Assembly (NCBI GenBank): GCA_039621445.1
Contig: CP154956.1
Location: 11,903,443-11,967,442 of the forward strand
Source of the DNA: Euglena gracilis
Taxonomy: Eukaryota > Euglenida > Euglenophyceae > Euglenales
Direction of reading: 5' to 3'
Length of the DNA: 64,000 nucleotides
Each line of letters begins with the position of its first letter. Positions within the stretch are counted from its first letter, which is position 1. Position numbers and translations under genes: made by a program. The notes under the pieces were generated by a model. That model saw only the letters and a program-made list of their open reading frames with translations. It was not told where the DNA came from and did no database searches. Positions 9,381 to 21,200 of this stretch are shown here, piece by piece.

Positions 9381-10611
9381 TCGACATGGACTGGAGCAAG
9401 GCGTATGCGGTGTGCCCCGGCTGGAAGCCCGTCTGGGACCAGGCCCACAACGGCCCGGGCTGGCACAGCGGATTCCAGCTGGTGGATGGGCGGCTCGTCT
9501 CGGCGGGGAGGTGGTGTGTGCCGAGCGGGCTGCTGGCGGAGGTGCTGAGGGAGCAGCACTCTGTCTCCGGCCACATTGGCGGGGACCGGCTGGTGGAGAG
9601 GCCGAGCGCACCTACGTCTTCGCGGACCGGATGGAGGCGCCGAAGGTGGCCGGCGGGCTGCAGCGGACGTGCCCGGTGTGCCAGGCCACCGAGCACCCGC
9701 ACCAGCCGCTGCGGCTGAAGGTCTGCCCGACGCCCGTCCCGCCGTACGTGATGGCGTCGGTGGCCATCGACCTCTTTGTGATGCCGGAGGTGGAGTTCGA
9801 GGGGCAGCTGTACAACGTGTTCGCCGCCTGCGTCGATCGCCACAGTGGATGGGTCGTGGCCACAGCCCACCACACGCGCGGCCTCACCGCCGCCACCGTG
9901 GCCAAGGCGATGTACCGGGGGTGGTGGTCGCCGCACGGGCTGCCCAGCGTGATCACGAGTGATCGCGGGCCGCATTTTGCTGGCGCGTGGTGGCGCAGCA
10001 TGTGCGGCCTGCACGGGATCCGCCACGCCTACGCCCAGGCGTACCACCACGCGGCGAACGGGCGGGCGGAGTCCCTCGGTGAGCAGCTGCAGAAGCGGAT
10101 CCGGAGCGAGAAGGCCGAGGCCCCGATCACCTGGGTGGAGTCCCTGCCCAGGGCAGTGCAGAAGCTGAACGACTCCAAGGCGCAGCACGGCTTGAGCTCG
10201 TACGAGGTGCTGTATGGACGGCATCGGTGGACTGGTGGCGTACCGTACAAGGCCCCGGTCATGGTGGAGGACGCCGTGTCGTTCTTCGAGAGACAGAAGG
10301 CCGTGGACCAGAAGGTCGCCGACGTCCTCAACGACCTCCACAAGCGGCAAGCGGACCAGAAGAACCGGAGCAGGAAGGACCTCGAGGAGTTCGCCAAGAG
10401 AGACCTCGTCTGGTACCTCCGGCCTCCGAGGCGGACGGGCCAGAAGCTCGAGAGCTACTGGCTTGGCCCATCCCGTGTCACCGCGCGCCGTGGGGAGCAC
10501 TCGTACGAGCTGGAGCTGGAGGAGGGCCGCCGCCAAGAGGCCCACCGCTGCCAGCTGAAGGCCTACCGCGGTGACACGCGGTTGTGGGGCCCGCCCAAGA
10601 CGTTCGCCTAA
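9380..10611 (+). pseudogene. Integrase of element 1
   Basis: Zinc-binding N-terminus: EQHSVSGHIG, then CPVCQ, with a frameshift near 9,600 between the His and Cys pairs. Catalytic core: Asp in ASVAIDLFVMP (about 9,768), Asp in VITSDRGPHF (about 9,960), and Glu in ANGRAESLGEQ, giving the D,D-35-E pattern. A GPY/F-type module follows (YWLGPSRV, then HRCQLKAYRGD). TAA at 10,609 stops the frame, which reopens in the same frame into the chromodomain. Integrase inserts the cDNA; the core residues are all present here. Confidence 0.9.
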
Positions 10612-11502
10612 GGGCAAGCCAGACCGCAGGAAGATGTGGACATCGAGGAGTGGACGGTGGAGGAGATCCGGCGGCACCGTCGACGAGACGACGGCGACTG
10701 GGAGTTCGAGGTAAAGTGGGAGGGCCACCCGACTCTCACGTGGGAGCCGTTGAAGAATTTCTTCCATCGCTACTCTCACCAGATGATCGAGTACGCCAAG
10801 TCAAAGAAGCTCAGGGTGGACCTGCTGGACTACCTCCACCACAACCCGGCTGAGGTGGCGGTCATCATCGCGGAGGTGAAGAAGCAGGAGGAGGAGGTCA
10901 TCAACAACACCGAGTGGGAGGACCCACCCGAGGAGTGGGTCTGGCCCGACGAGGACGTCAAGAAGGACGAGGAGGCAAGCAGCCAGAAATGGGAGTCAGC
11001 GGACCCCCCAGTGGGCACAGCGGTGCCTGCAGCACAGCACGTCCCGACACGCGACCCACCGCCAGCGCTAGGTCAGGATCCACCGCGGACCGTCGCCGCC
11101 GCTGCATCGCACCAGCCCGTCCCGCTGCACTTCGTGCACCACCCGTCCCACCGTCCCTCCGTCTCTGCGTTTCCCCAGCTGTCGCAGGAGGCTGATCCCC
11201 AGATCCCCTCTGCTGCGGTATCAACCTTGGTGTCCATCGACAGGAGCTTAGTGCGCGCAGCCCGTGTCTGCGTTCGCTCATTTGCTGCCGCACGCTGCCC
11301 CCCAGGCGGCTGTGGCTGCCTCCCAGGCTGCTATGGCCGCCCCCCAGGCGACGGTGGTGGCTGCCAACCAGGCGGCTGTGGCTGCCCCCCAGGCGGCTGT
11401 GGCTGCCTCTGCGATGTTCACCCTTTCTCCGTATGGCCCATTCCGAACCATATCCCGGCTCCGGTGTCTGCGTCCTCAATCCCCCCAACGCAGGCCCGGT
11501 GA
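10612..11502 (+). pseudogene. Chromodomain and low-complexity tail of element 1
   Basis: EEWTVEEIRRHRR...WEFEVKWEGHPTLTWEPLKNF (about 10,640-10,760) is a chromodomain with its aromatic positions and the VKWEG-TWEP core. In chromoviruses it follows integrase and is thought to target integration to modified chromatin. It is in frame with integrase across the TAA at 10,609. After 10,990 the protein becomes Pro/Ala/His-rich and then Cys/Gly/Pro-rich, encoded by a GGCGGCTGTGGCT minisatellite (11,290-11,410). Confidence 0.88.
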
Positions 11503-12455
11503 GTCCCGGCCCTTTCCGGCCCCAAACCGGAGGCCACCCATTTTCCCCTGCCCACGGCTACCCATGCCAGCCCACCGCCCCAGGGGTGGTTGGAAAAGCC
11601 TGGCGTAAAATCCTACTGGGTAGCGGGGGTTGTATTTGTGGGGCCGCTGCTGCTGCTGCCGTTCCTTGCCTTCCGATTCGTCAGAGTGCCTTCTGCGCAG
11701 TGGTCCAAGACGCTGGCGGAGGCTGCGTATGTGGAGACTACACCGCTGGAGGCGAGCCGACGGACGGCAGCGGATGTCTCTGCCCCTGTCCTTCACACTG
11801 AAACTGATACTGTGGAGGCAGGAGGAGGCTGGCGCCCAAAGCCGGAAGCCAGAGGCGGGCGGCAGCCAGGGGCAGAACAGACCTCCCCCAGCGGGCCAAG
11901 GGAAGACAACGGCCGGGAGAGAGCGGGGGGCGGAGGCCACAAAGACAAGCCAGCGGCCCAAGGGGCCCACCAGCCAGCCACCCCCCAGCCAGCGAGAGGA
12001 GGCAGACAGCCAAGGCAGCCAGGCACCCCCCCCAGGGGAGACAGGGAGCCAGGCAGCCGACCCCAAGACAGACAGCCAGCACCCTCCCCCCAGGGGCACC
12101 GAGCCAAGCCACCCCCCCCCCCAGGGGGAACCGCAGCCTCCCCCCCCCCAGGGGGAACCAAAGCCAGCCAGGCACCGCCAGGGGGAACCGAAGCTACCCC
12201 CCCCCCGGGGAACCGAAGACAGCCAGGCCCCCCAGGGGGAACCGAGGCCACACACGAGGGGCGCCCCCGGGCACCAAACGCCAAAGGTCAAGGCCGAGGC
12301 CAAGGCCACACCCCTGCCCTCCGTATACACGAACCGCCTTGACGTTTGTTTGTACAATTCGTTTAACTCGCCGATGAGGTGCGCATCGCCCCCCGCTCCC
12401 GCCTCCGAGGTTAGTCGAAGGCAGGCGAGGCCGGGCGCCTCGGTAGGAAGGGGAG
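11503..12455 (+). other. Post-pol region of element 1: hydrophobic segment, Pro/Gly minisatellite, PPT
   Basis: The frame from 11,590 has no early ATG. It encodes a hydrophobic run (WVAGVVFVGPLLLLPFLAF) and then a Pro/Gly/Gln/Arg-rich stretch from CAGGGGGAACCG-type repeats (about 12,110-12,245), ending at 12,342. I do not regard it as a proven gene; low-complexity DNA of this kind stays open by chance. The purine run AGGAAGGGGAG (12,445-12,455) directly before the LTR is the polypurine tract. Confidence 0.45.
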
Positions 12456-13061
12456 TGTGGGCGGCGGGAGGCGGCCTGGCGCCTGCGCACTGGAATTAGC
12501 GAATTTTCTGCCCCATTCCGCTACTATTTTTACCTGTGTACTTTTCCCCCAAGGTTCTCTCTTCCGAATGTTTCATTCAAAGAATTGTGCATGCTGAATC
12601 AAGAAGAATCAAAGTATCAATCTGATTTCAATAAAACAATTGTGCAAGAAATTCAAAAAAGTCAATCCGGAAGGCCAAGCAAAAGGGGAACCCAAGGCAG
12701 CAATTCAAATTCAAAAAAGAAGGGCAACCGGCGCTGGGAAGCAAGGTGAAGGTGTTCTTCCGCCCCCCCCCCGCTACCATTTTTTAAATTCAATCCAGGC
12801 TTTCCCCCCCCCCTACTGCTTCAGAGGCACCCCCAAGGAGTTGGCCAAAAAAACCGTCCCCCTCCCCCAATTTTTGAATTATTTGGCTGCCGGAACGCAG
12901 GTTCTGGCTGAATTCAGGTACCGAAAGACACAAAAAAAAAAAGGAATTTTTGGGGCGCGTGTGCCTATTTTTACCGGAACGCCGGGAGACTGTTTTCCCA
13001 CACTCGGCCTGCTGGGGAGCCCATTCCGCGCACGGTCACCGAACCGACGAGAGGGGAAAAC
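12456..13061 (+). mobile_element. 3' LTR of element 1
   Basis: 606 bp, TGTGGGCGGCGGG...GGGGAAAAC, followed by TSD TCTTC (13,062-13,066). It differs from the 5' copy by scattered substitutions and homopolymer lengths (for example the A12 run near 12,933), so the insertion is not recent. Confidence 0.88.
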
Positions 13062-13145
13062 TCTTCGGGCGAATGCCCAAACAGGGTGTCAAGAGAATTC
13101 CTGACGAGGGTGCTTAAAAGCGCCGCATTGGCGCTCACAGACACC

Positions 13146-13604
13146 TCATCTGCCTTTATCGGCTGGGCGTTCGCGCACCTCACGCCAGTAGTCGTGTTGG
13201 GGGTCCCCTAATGGGTCTTCAACCAACTCCAGTTGGTGTGGGAACGCGGCGGAGCTGATTGACTCCGGATGGTGTTCTGATCCGGGTCGTTGATACCAAG
13301 GATGGGGTCTCCCAATCCCTGATCCAACTGTCCGGCAGCTTCTCCCTGGTATACGGTCAGCATGATGCTGGAGATACCTTTGGAGCTGCTCCCAGAAAAT
13401 TCTGGGCAGCATCTCCAGCCAGATGATGTAATTCATCCGGGGATGATTCGCAGGAACCTGCGGGGGCATCCCCGGTGTCTGCTTGAAGTTGATGTCATAC
13501 ACCCACCTCGCTGTCCGAGCTCTTGCGGTATGGGGCCGTAATTCAGCTGCCAACCAACCTCTGAAGTCCACCAAATCGTGTTCTTCAGGGGGCCACAGTG
13601 TCAA
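13146..13604 (-). pseudogene. ORF C of element 2, conserved 3' protein of unknown function
   Basis: Matches 27,484-27,903 of element 3. Shared pattern: PPE, F-x2-W, LRP-x-T-x-RAR, W, PG-x-PPQ, NHPR-x-N, MLP-x2-FW-x2-LQ. The C-terminal third needs a frame change to continue the match to an acidic E-V-E-x-P-x-GD end. The family is unknown to me. In element 3 it lies after integrase, so it could be the integrase C-terminus or a separate 3' gene. Confidence 0.6.
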
Positions 13605-13619
13605 GGCGTTTCCGCCATG

Positions 13620-13857
13620 CTGACGTGAGGAGTTGACGAGTCATCCCATGACTCCTGACCAACGCTGGAACTACGTTTCCAAGTAATTGAAGCTATCACA
13701 GCTTCTTGGTCAGATTCAATCCGCGTATAACGCACACCCAACCGCTGGATTACCGGCTGGTTGGGTGAACGCACTGCAAAAATCACCCACTTCACCAAAC
13801 ACGGGATCGAAAACGCGATACCCGCGTTCTTTGGACCAAGCCTCGGATAAACAAGAT
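13620..13857 (+). other. Inverted gag segment inside element 2
   Basis: Plus-strand frame RWNYVSK (stop) LKLSQLLGQIQSAY...SKTRYPRSLDQASDK matches element 3 gag (RWNYISKQMKLSQLPGQIESAY...) although the rest of element 2 is on the minus strand. Exactly this part is missing from the minus-strand gag at the 14,427 junction (LIKD joined to LCNKSGH). The segment was therefore cut out and reinserted in reverse where pol was lost. Confidence 0.85.
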
Positions 13858-16800
13858 ATCTTGAAACCGACTTTATGGCAGTTGGAGGAGTGACCCTTGT
13901 CACCGCGATTCATACCGCGATGACGTTGGCCAGGGCGGGGAGAACGAGAACGCGGACATTTGGATGAGTGGTGATCACTCGATCCACAAAGCGAACACCA
14001 AGATTTGTGTCGCGATTCTGGGTAACGGGGGGATCGGTTTCCCGATTTCCCGTCAAACCGTCGTGGTGAGCGGGTATCCCGCCGACCATGACCGGTGTAT
14101 CGGGATTTTCCCGATGAGGATCGCGAAGAGGATGATGCGCTTCGCGAACGCGATCCTGATGTCTCGCGATGAGATTCACGCTTCTTGGCCGGGGCACCGG
14201 GTGACCTACCCCGAGGGGTACCGTGTTTCCGCTCATCGCGGAACGGGACCCGGGGTCTACTACCACCGGAACGGGGACGCGATGACCGTGAATTGTCCGA
14301 GTGGCGTTAAAACGCGGAGGAACCAGAACCCCATGATGAGGTCGAGCCTCGCGGACTTTGAATACGCTTACGCGCTTCAGGATTAGGACACTCCCGAGAT
14401 ATATGTCCCGATTTGTTGCACAAATAGTCCTTGATGAGACTAGGCGTGAAATGTATGAGAACAGCATCAAACTGTTCTCGCATTTGTTTTTCACTGAGTT
14501 CATCCACTTCAGCGGCAAGTCCTAACCATTTGGCATACCAAAGGTCAATGGACTTCCACTTGCGATCGGGTGGGGCGCATTGCCGCCACTTGGTCTCTAG
14601 GGTAATCCTAGCGACCAAACTTGAACTGGTGGAAGCGTAATGCTCTACCAGGTCATCAAAGGATACGCGGTAGCTAATCACAAGTTGTCGCGCACTGCTT
14701 CTCATCTCTCGGGAGGCAATCAATGAATTCCATCTTAACTCCGGGTTTGTGTCCTGGGTTGGTCGTTTCAATGCCCAGTAATACTCCCAGTCCCAGAAAA
14801 ACTGTCTCCATGTTGTTGGATCACCGTCCCATTGCAGTTTCACCTTATTCGCGATTGTGATGGTGCCCTTGAAGTCTGTCTGAGGAACCCATTGACCCTC
14901 GGTGGTATTCCGCGGTTTTCGGCATGGGTACGCTCGAAATTTCTGGTGAAGGTGAATCCTGGTACCGGAAATCCGGTCGCAAACCCTGTTGCTCACCCGT
15001 AATACGGGGACTCTCCGGTGTGGGGGTATGTCGCACACGCAACGTGTGACCCACTCCCGGTGTACAGGTTTGGTTCATTCCACGCACAAGCATGGAATGA
15101 TGGATTTCTTGGTGGAGACTTGGCGGAATCGCCGTGTTTTCCGAAAATCCGGTTCCCGTAATGGGAAATTCATCCGAAAACTGGGTTTGGGTTGTGGACA
15201 AGGCCAATGGTGGCACAATTCGTGGAATCGCTGATTGTGACACTCGGGACACGGGTGGTGGTGGTGCATGTGCACCCAGAGCCGAGTTATGGAAACGCGA
15301 CTCTGGAACATTTGGCGCATCTTCGGCAATGCATACTGCCGAATTGCGGTGTGAAACCCGCTGTTGGTTGGACACATTATCCAAACCCACAGACAAGTCA
15401 TGCACACTTTGCTCCAAATGCTCAACGAGTTGGAGTTGGCCGCAAATACGGTCAACTTCATCTTCCAAGGCGCGAATACGCTTGCGGTAACGGGAAAAGT
15501 CATCCAAGTGCGGAATCCTTTCGGAAATTCCAGTAACATCTCGACAAGTTTCCCCTGAGTCGTATCCAATAATTGGAGTTGTCCCATTAATGCTTTTACA
15601 GCATTTGAGAGAATCCGCAACGGTGATGTCACCTTGGTTGGTGTGGTGGTGGGTGGAAACCGGTGCAGGATAATCCGACAACGCGGTTGTAGTTACCACA
15701 GGCAAATTTCCGGATTGTGGCTTATCCAACAACGCGGAAATTCGCTCATCCAACCTGGTAATCTCACTTTGCGTGGATCGGGCATTCCGATACAAGGAAC
15801 CTTCAAGCCGTAATAGGCTAGTGCAGAAATCTTGCAAGGTTTCCTGATTGTCAGTGAGCACTTTGTCATAAAATGCCTTGAAATTAGGGTTCTCGGTAAT
15901 CCGGGAAATAGAACCTGCAGGTAAAGACTGAATTTCCTTTACTTTGGTAGACACCGATGCACACCGGGTCTGGAGTTCCCCAATAGCAGTCTGAATACCG
16001 CTAATGTACGGAACTCGGTGGGAAAGTGCGGAATAGCTTTGTTGCAAACCCGCAATGGCCGAGTTAATCCCGCCAATGTCGGACTGCAACTGCAACTGCA
16101 GGGAATCCTGCCGTTGTGCTACTTCTGCGACTTTCGCGCTCAGACTGGATAATCCAACCCGATTTGCGTCAAAATTGCAGCTTTTCTGCTCCAAACGGGA
16201 AAGTCGCTCCTCCAACTGCCGCACATACGTGTGGGGAGCAAAATTCTCGTTGGCTTGTGACTGGAATTTCCGAAACTTTCCGTTTCATCGCACAACTGCA
16301 TAATGCGGTGTTGCGCTTCATGGAAAGTTGCGGACAATGTGGTGAAATGGTCCATAGACACAAATCCACCACTGTTGGATGTTGCAGACGAGGAATCTCG
16401 TGCCTGCAACTGTTGTTGCAAATGCAACAACGCGGATGAACAGGACTCCATTTGTCCCGATAATTGTCGTAATGAGTCATGCAAGTGCAGAAACTTGGAG
16501 TCATTCCGCTTTCCGCTTCATGCATGCATTCACTAATTTGTCGGAAGTTTTGCGGGAGTTGTTGGCACATTTTGTCAAAGGTTTCCCGAAAGTTTGCAAG
16601 GTCAATACCCGCACTTTCGAAATTCCTCTGGAAATATTTGCCAACTTCATGCAAGTAATTCTAGCAGTATTTCAGCTTGGTGAAGACGTGTTTTTGGTTG
16701 TCCTCATCAAACTGAAGCACTTTGTTGAGTGCGGTTGCACAATCTGCAACGCATTGTTGCACATGGTTGAACTGCCTCACAAGGGGGCGATCCCCTGGAA

Positions 16801-17380
16801 GCCGAGCAACGATATCCTGTACATCCTCAGCAGTGAGGAGCTCCCCAGTGCCCTTCCCATAGCCATCCATGGGTTGGGACGGGCCAGAGAATTCTGGTAC
16901 CACTAGGCGAGTCTCTGGTTGCCAAGATAGAGCGGGATAGCACCTAAGATCGGGTGGTGGTGGTGCCAAACCTCTGTAAGGGCTTGCCGGTGGAAGAACG
17001 GGTGGTGGTTGAAAGAAACACGGGGTTTCTAGCCCACCATCACCAGAGAATCCCAGTGGCGGAATCACCACGGGTCTCTCCGGTGTGTGCAGCTGCACCG
17101 TTGCCGCAGACAGAGGCGAATACCCCCGTTGTGACAAGGTGAGTGCGAAAGAGGCCGCATTAGCCTCTGAAGCCAATGATGCGGAGGGCTCATCGCCGAC
17201 CACTGTCAATGATGACAAATGTTGCAATCTTGACAATTGAACCAATTGTGTCTCATTGGCGTGGGAACTGCAAGCACTTTCACATAAAAGCTTCCAATCC
17301 CCTGTTTCTTGGTCAATGCCTTGCAATGATGCCCGTAATAAGGCACAGTTGAATTGATGGTTGGGGATTGTGCTTTGCAT
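13858..17380 (-). pseudogene. gag: gag of element 2
   Basis: Starts at the ATG 17,380-17,378 (MQST, as in element 3). N-terminus is Ser/Pro/Leu-rich, then a conserved LVRQFNHVQQCVADCATALNK block, then long heptad-rich coiled-coil stretches (about 16,230-15,400), then a capsid-like block with WDGDPTTWRQFFWDWEYYW (about 14,830). The first zinc knuckle has lost its first Cys at the deletion. It is followed by an Arg/Ser-rich domain and a second intact CCHC knuckle (13,997 to 13,956, C-x2-C-x4-H-x4-C). Several frameshifts break it near 16,660, 16,200, 15,000 and 14,330. Confidence 0.8.
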
Positions 17381-17543
17381 CTTTCTGATGACAAAAACAG
17401 CAAAAACCCACAAAACTAAGCAGTTGTGCTGGCCCCAGAGGGGCTATAACGGGTAATACCGTACAGAGCCTTCTGGAGCCTGCTCGTCTGCTTAGACGTT
17501 GACTAGAAGCCGGGAGCTGACGCTGCGACCGTGTAATAACGGT
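17381..17543 (-). mobile_element. Proximal leader of element 2
   Basis: Non-coding sequence between gag and the point where element 3 inserted. It continues across element 3 at 29,178-29,295. Contains several short inverted repeats (for example CCAGAAGG/CCTTCTGG). No promoter is evident. Confidence 0.6.
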
Positions 17544-17548
17544 GCAGG

Positions 17549-17981
17549 TGTGTACCAGGCAGCCGTAAGGCCATGGTACTGCGTACGTAGGTATAAGCCT
17601 ACGGCCAGATATAGCTCTGAGCCCCATACACAGTACTATGCTAGGTGGTATTCCTACAGATGGCCAACGGCCTGAATTAGGAATACCAAAGCCTAATTCT
17701 GGTTCTTCTCTCCACAGGTGGTATTTTATTCCATTCTGGTCTTTGATTCAAGACTTGAGTTTCAGGTTTGATTTTTCTGATTTGAAGTCCTGAAAGGACA
17801 GCCAAGAACTTGGCATCGATTTCCGTAGCCCATAGGGCGTCTCCCCTGTCTTGTGCTCTGCCTCTTAATTGGGGAAAAGGGCAATACAACTTTTATATTT
17901 ATTTTATATTTTTCTTGTTACTCCTCCTTGTATCTTTTTCTGCGCACCAAAGGGCGAAAGCGATAAGGTAGGACGTACACT
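17549..17981 (+). mobile_element. 5' LTR of element 3
   Basis: 433 bp, TGTGTACCAGGC...GGACGTACACT with short terminal inverted repeats (GTGTAC). Contains TTCTTCTCTCCACAG|GTGGTATTTT (acceptor at 17,717), which is kept in every family-B LTR of the window. It differs from the 3' LTR at scattered sites, so the insertion has some age. Confidence 0.92.
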
Positions 17982-17990
17982 TGGTAGCAG
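17982..17990 (+). other. Primer binding site of element 3
   Basis: TGGTAGCAG follows the LTR directly; the next bases (TTTAGG) no longer fit the initiator tRNA-Met 3' end as in element 1. A 250-bp AT/GC-mixed leader to the gag ATG shows no gene. Confidence 0.75.
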
Positions 17991-18241
17991 TTTAGGATTT
18001 TCGACCATTTTGACCGCAAACGGTCGTGTGGTGCCCCGCCTATAGGCGACTCCAGGCACTACAAGCCGTTTACGGCCAAAGCCGTACGCACGGACACGTC
18101 CTCTGACGGTTCGCTGTATATGCTGCTTCAAACCTCAGAGTTCGGGTCTCTGCTTATTTTTTATACTATCCCCTCTTTTTGCACTTGTTCCTGCACTTTA
18201 CCCCACAATCTACACTTGGTTTTTGCGTTTTTGCCTTAAAA

Positions 18242-21200
18242 ATGCAGAGCACAACTCCCATCGACTACGCTGCATTGATTGGTTCACTTCGAGGACTTGA
18301 ACCTGCAGCATCACTGACCAACTCTATTGAGCATTCACAACCCCATAGTGGTAATCAAACATTGATTCATTCCAAAGGTAATCCTCCTTCCCCGCGTGTG
18401 TCACACCTATCGGTGTCTGTGTCGAGTAATCCTTCCCCCGCCCAATGGGCATCCCCACACCTATCGGTGTCAAGCTCTACAGAGCAACCCCGTGCCCAAC
18501 AGGCACAACCCCTTTTGTTGGAAAGCCCATCGGCTAACACCCATTCCCCCCAGCGAGATCTCGCACTGGTGCCGATAGGCACATTTGACTCCGAGGCGGA
18601 TACGCCACGGCAAATTTTTGTTGAGGGTGGGTTAGAAACACCATGTTCCTTTCAGCCCCCCCCCCTATGCTTCCCCCCACAAGTCCGATTGGACAATTGC
18701 CCGCACCACCCGATACGGGTTCTTTTCCGGCATTGCCATGGCGTCCGGAGATGCGTTTAACAGTTCCGGCTTATACGAGTCCCACAGAGTCCATGAGCAG
18801 TGATGCGGAATAGTTGGAAAATATTTCCCCTCAACCCATTACCGTGATTCAGCGCATAGTCGCAAATCTTCCAGTGGACCACCCGCTAATGCGGCAAATT
18901 TCCCATGTCCACACTTGTGTAGCGGATTGCGCTATGACACTTAACAACGTTTTGGATTTTGATGAAAACAACCAAAAGGTTGTAGAACACAAGCTGAATT
19001 ACCTTTGGAGTTATGTGCGTGATGTTGGTCAATATTGCCAAACAAACTTTCAACCCATCAATGTGGACCTAGCAACTTTGCGAGAAGGTTTGGACACACA
19101 TTTGAAGGCATATTTGCCACAACACTTCCAAAGAGTGAGTGAAGCCATGTGTGAAACACAATCCCGCAATGATGTGATTTTCTCCAACATGCAACATAGT
19201 TTGCAAGCTTTGTCCCATCAATTGGAGCCAATTACGGCAATTTTTCCACAATTGCAGCAAAAGTTGCATGAGCCCCCAATCAAAAATCCCGATTTGGGAC
19301 AATTTATTACAATGGAGCAATTCTCGAGTCATGGCCAGTTTTCCCCCCCCAGGACCCACCCAGGACCCCACCCCCCAGGACCCCCAGGACCCCCCCAGGA
19401 CCCCCCCAGGACCCCCCCAGGACCCCCCCAGGACCCCCCCAGGACACCCCAGGACCCCCCCATGACCCCCCCAGGACCCCCCCCAGGACTCCCCCAGGAC
19501 CCCCCCAGGACCCCCCAGGACCCCCCCAAGACCCCCCCAGGACCCCCCCAGGACCCCCCGAGGACCCCCGCAGGACCCAGCGGGGGGCGGTACCCAGATG
19601 ACCCACTGACCGTGGAGTTCCGGGCGCCTTCGGCGCCCGCTACCGAGGGGGCCTCCCGCCCCCCCGGACCCCCCCGGGCGTCAAAAAAACCTCATCTTTT
19701 GGAGCAAAAATTTTGCCAAAAAGTTGCGGGAGCCCCCAGGGACCCCCCAAGGCCCCCCCGGGCCCCCCCCCCCCAGGACCCCCCCAGGACCCCCCCAGGA
19801 CCCCCCCCAGGACCCCCCCAAGACCCCCCAAGACTCCTCCAGGACCCCCCAGGACCCCCCCAGGACCCCCCAGGACAGAGTTGTGGGGGAGGGGAAACTG
19901 GCCATAAGTGCAATTCTCCACACTTGCAACCGCATTTCAGGAAGCGCAACAACGCATTGTCCAGTTGAGCGGTGATTCCGCGAATTTTGCCCACTTTTCT
20001 GCCCAAGCCAATGAAAGTTTTGCCCCCCACACGTATGTGCAACAATTGGAGGAAAGCCTTTCTCGATTGGAGCAGAAATCTTGCCATTGTGGTGACATTC
20101 CCGCAGAAATTGCAAGTTTTCACACCCAAATCGCGAATATCGCGAGTAGGATTGAGAATTTGCAACAACAGTGGCAAAATGACACAATGGAATTCCGAAC
20201 CGCAATCGCGCATTTGCAAAACCGCAATGCGGCAACCCGTGCACCAACACCGGATATTAGTGGACTCAAGGCCACCATGTCCGATTTGCACAACAGGATG
20301 TTGGTAACATTGAAGCCTCATTGGCTAAGTTGCACACCCGCTATGCGGAAGTAGCTGGTAGGATCCCGGATGTTACCGGCATTCACACCGCAATAGCGGA
20401 TTTTGCACAAACGCATGCAAGAAATGAACAAAAAAATGATGCAGGTGCAATCACCACCCCAAGGCCGTTACCAACACCTACCCCCACACTCCCAAAAACA
20501 CACTTGGACAAGATTTGCGCTGAAATGCGCGCGGAAAATAACCAAATCATGCAACGATTTTGTGACAGTCTTATGAGCACCGAGAAAACGGTGAAACAGG
20601 ATGTCACAAAACTGCAAAATGACATTACCGCGCTATCCGCGCAAGTTTCTGTCTTGATGGAACAGCCAATGGCTGAAAAAGTCAAAAGTCCGCATTCGGA
20701 CCACCCCACCAAGCCATCTCCACAATTGGAGGCCATTTCCAGTGCGATGCGCACTTTGGTGACAAGAGTACAGGAATTGGACACTGGGTTTGGTGCAATC
20801 TCGCACGATTTTCAGTCAATTTCTGACAAAATCCCGCTTTTGGATGAGCTACCCTCATACCGTAGGCGGATTAAGCGTTTGCAGGAGGATGTGGGTCGGA
20901 TAACCGACAACTGGCAGGTTGTTGACCATTTGGAGCAAAGTGTGCATGAATTTGCAACAAATTTGACCAAATTTACGCACAAATGCGTTCCATCCACCAA
21001 AACCCGCAATCGGGTACGGTTGGCACACTTGCCGCATCTTCCAGCTCCAAAAGCGCTATTCGCGCACCAATTCCCGAGTCCACAGCCACATTGCCACCAA
21101 ATCGCGTTTCCGCTCATGCGGTGGTTCCCCCATTAGCATTACCAGTCCCAATTGACGAGTTTTCGGATGATGAGTCAGGTTTTCAAGCGAAAACCAGACC

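Larger units (their letters stand above)
1455..13066 (+). mobile_element. Element 1: Ty3/gypsy chromovirus, defective, inserted in element 2
   Basis: Complete LTR-to-LTR copy of about 11.6 kb flanked by TCTTC (1,455-1,459 and 13,062-13,066). Order: 5' LTR, PBS, gag, methyltransferase-like fragment, protease, reverse transcriptase, integrase, chromodomain, low-complexity tail, PPT, 3' LTR. Integrase upstream of a chromodomain is diagnostic of chromoviruses. Frameshifts near 3,185, 4,550, 7,950, 8,480, 8,700 and 9,600, in-frame stops at 5,180 and 10,609, loss of the RT active site and loss of RNase H make it non-functional. Coding GC is much higher than in element 3. Confidence 0.9.
13067..17543 (-). 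mobile_element. Element 2 body (minus strand, pol deleted)
   Basis: The central part of a family-B gypsy-like element whose ends lie at 29,612 (5' LTR) and 418 (3' LTR). It contains leader, gag and the 3' ORF but no protease, RT or integrase: gag is joined to the 3' ORF within about 250 bp. It is disrupted on one side by element 1 and on the other by element 3. Host flanks are not both visible, so its own TSD cannot be tested. Confidence 0.8.

Noticed and set aside
9019-10779. 586-codon minus-strand open frame
   Set aside because: It is the antisense of the element 1 integrase; GC-rich third positions keep the opposite strand open. No domain pattern.
11590-12342. env-like third gene of element 1
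   Set aside because: One hydrophobic stretch followed by a minisatellite, no ATG near the start, no signal peptide, no glycosylation or cleavage pattern.
19335-19900. Collagen-like Pro/Gly protein
   Set aside because: Encoded by the C-rich minisatellite inside the MITE; other frames are equally open.
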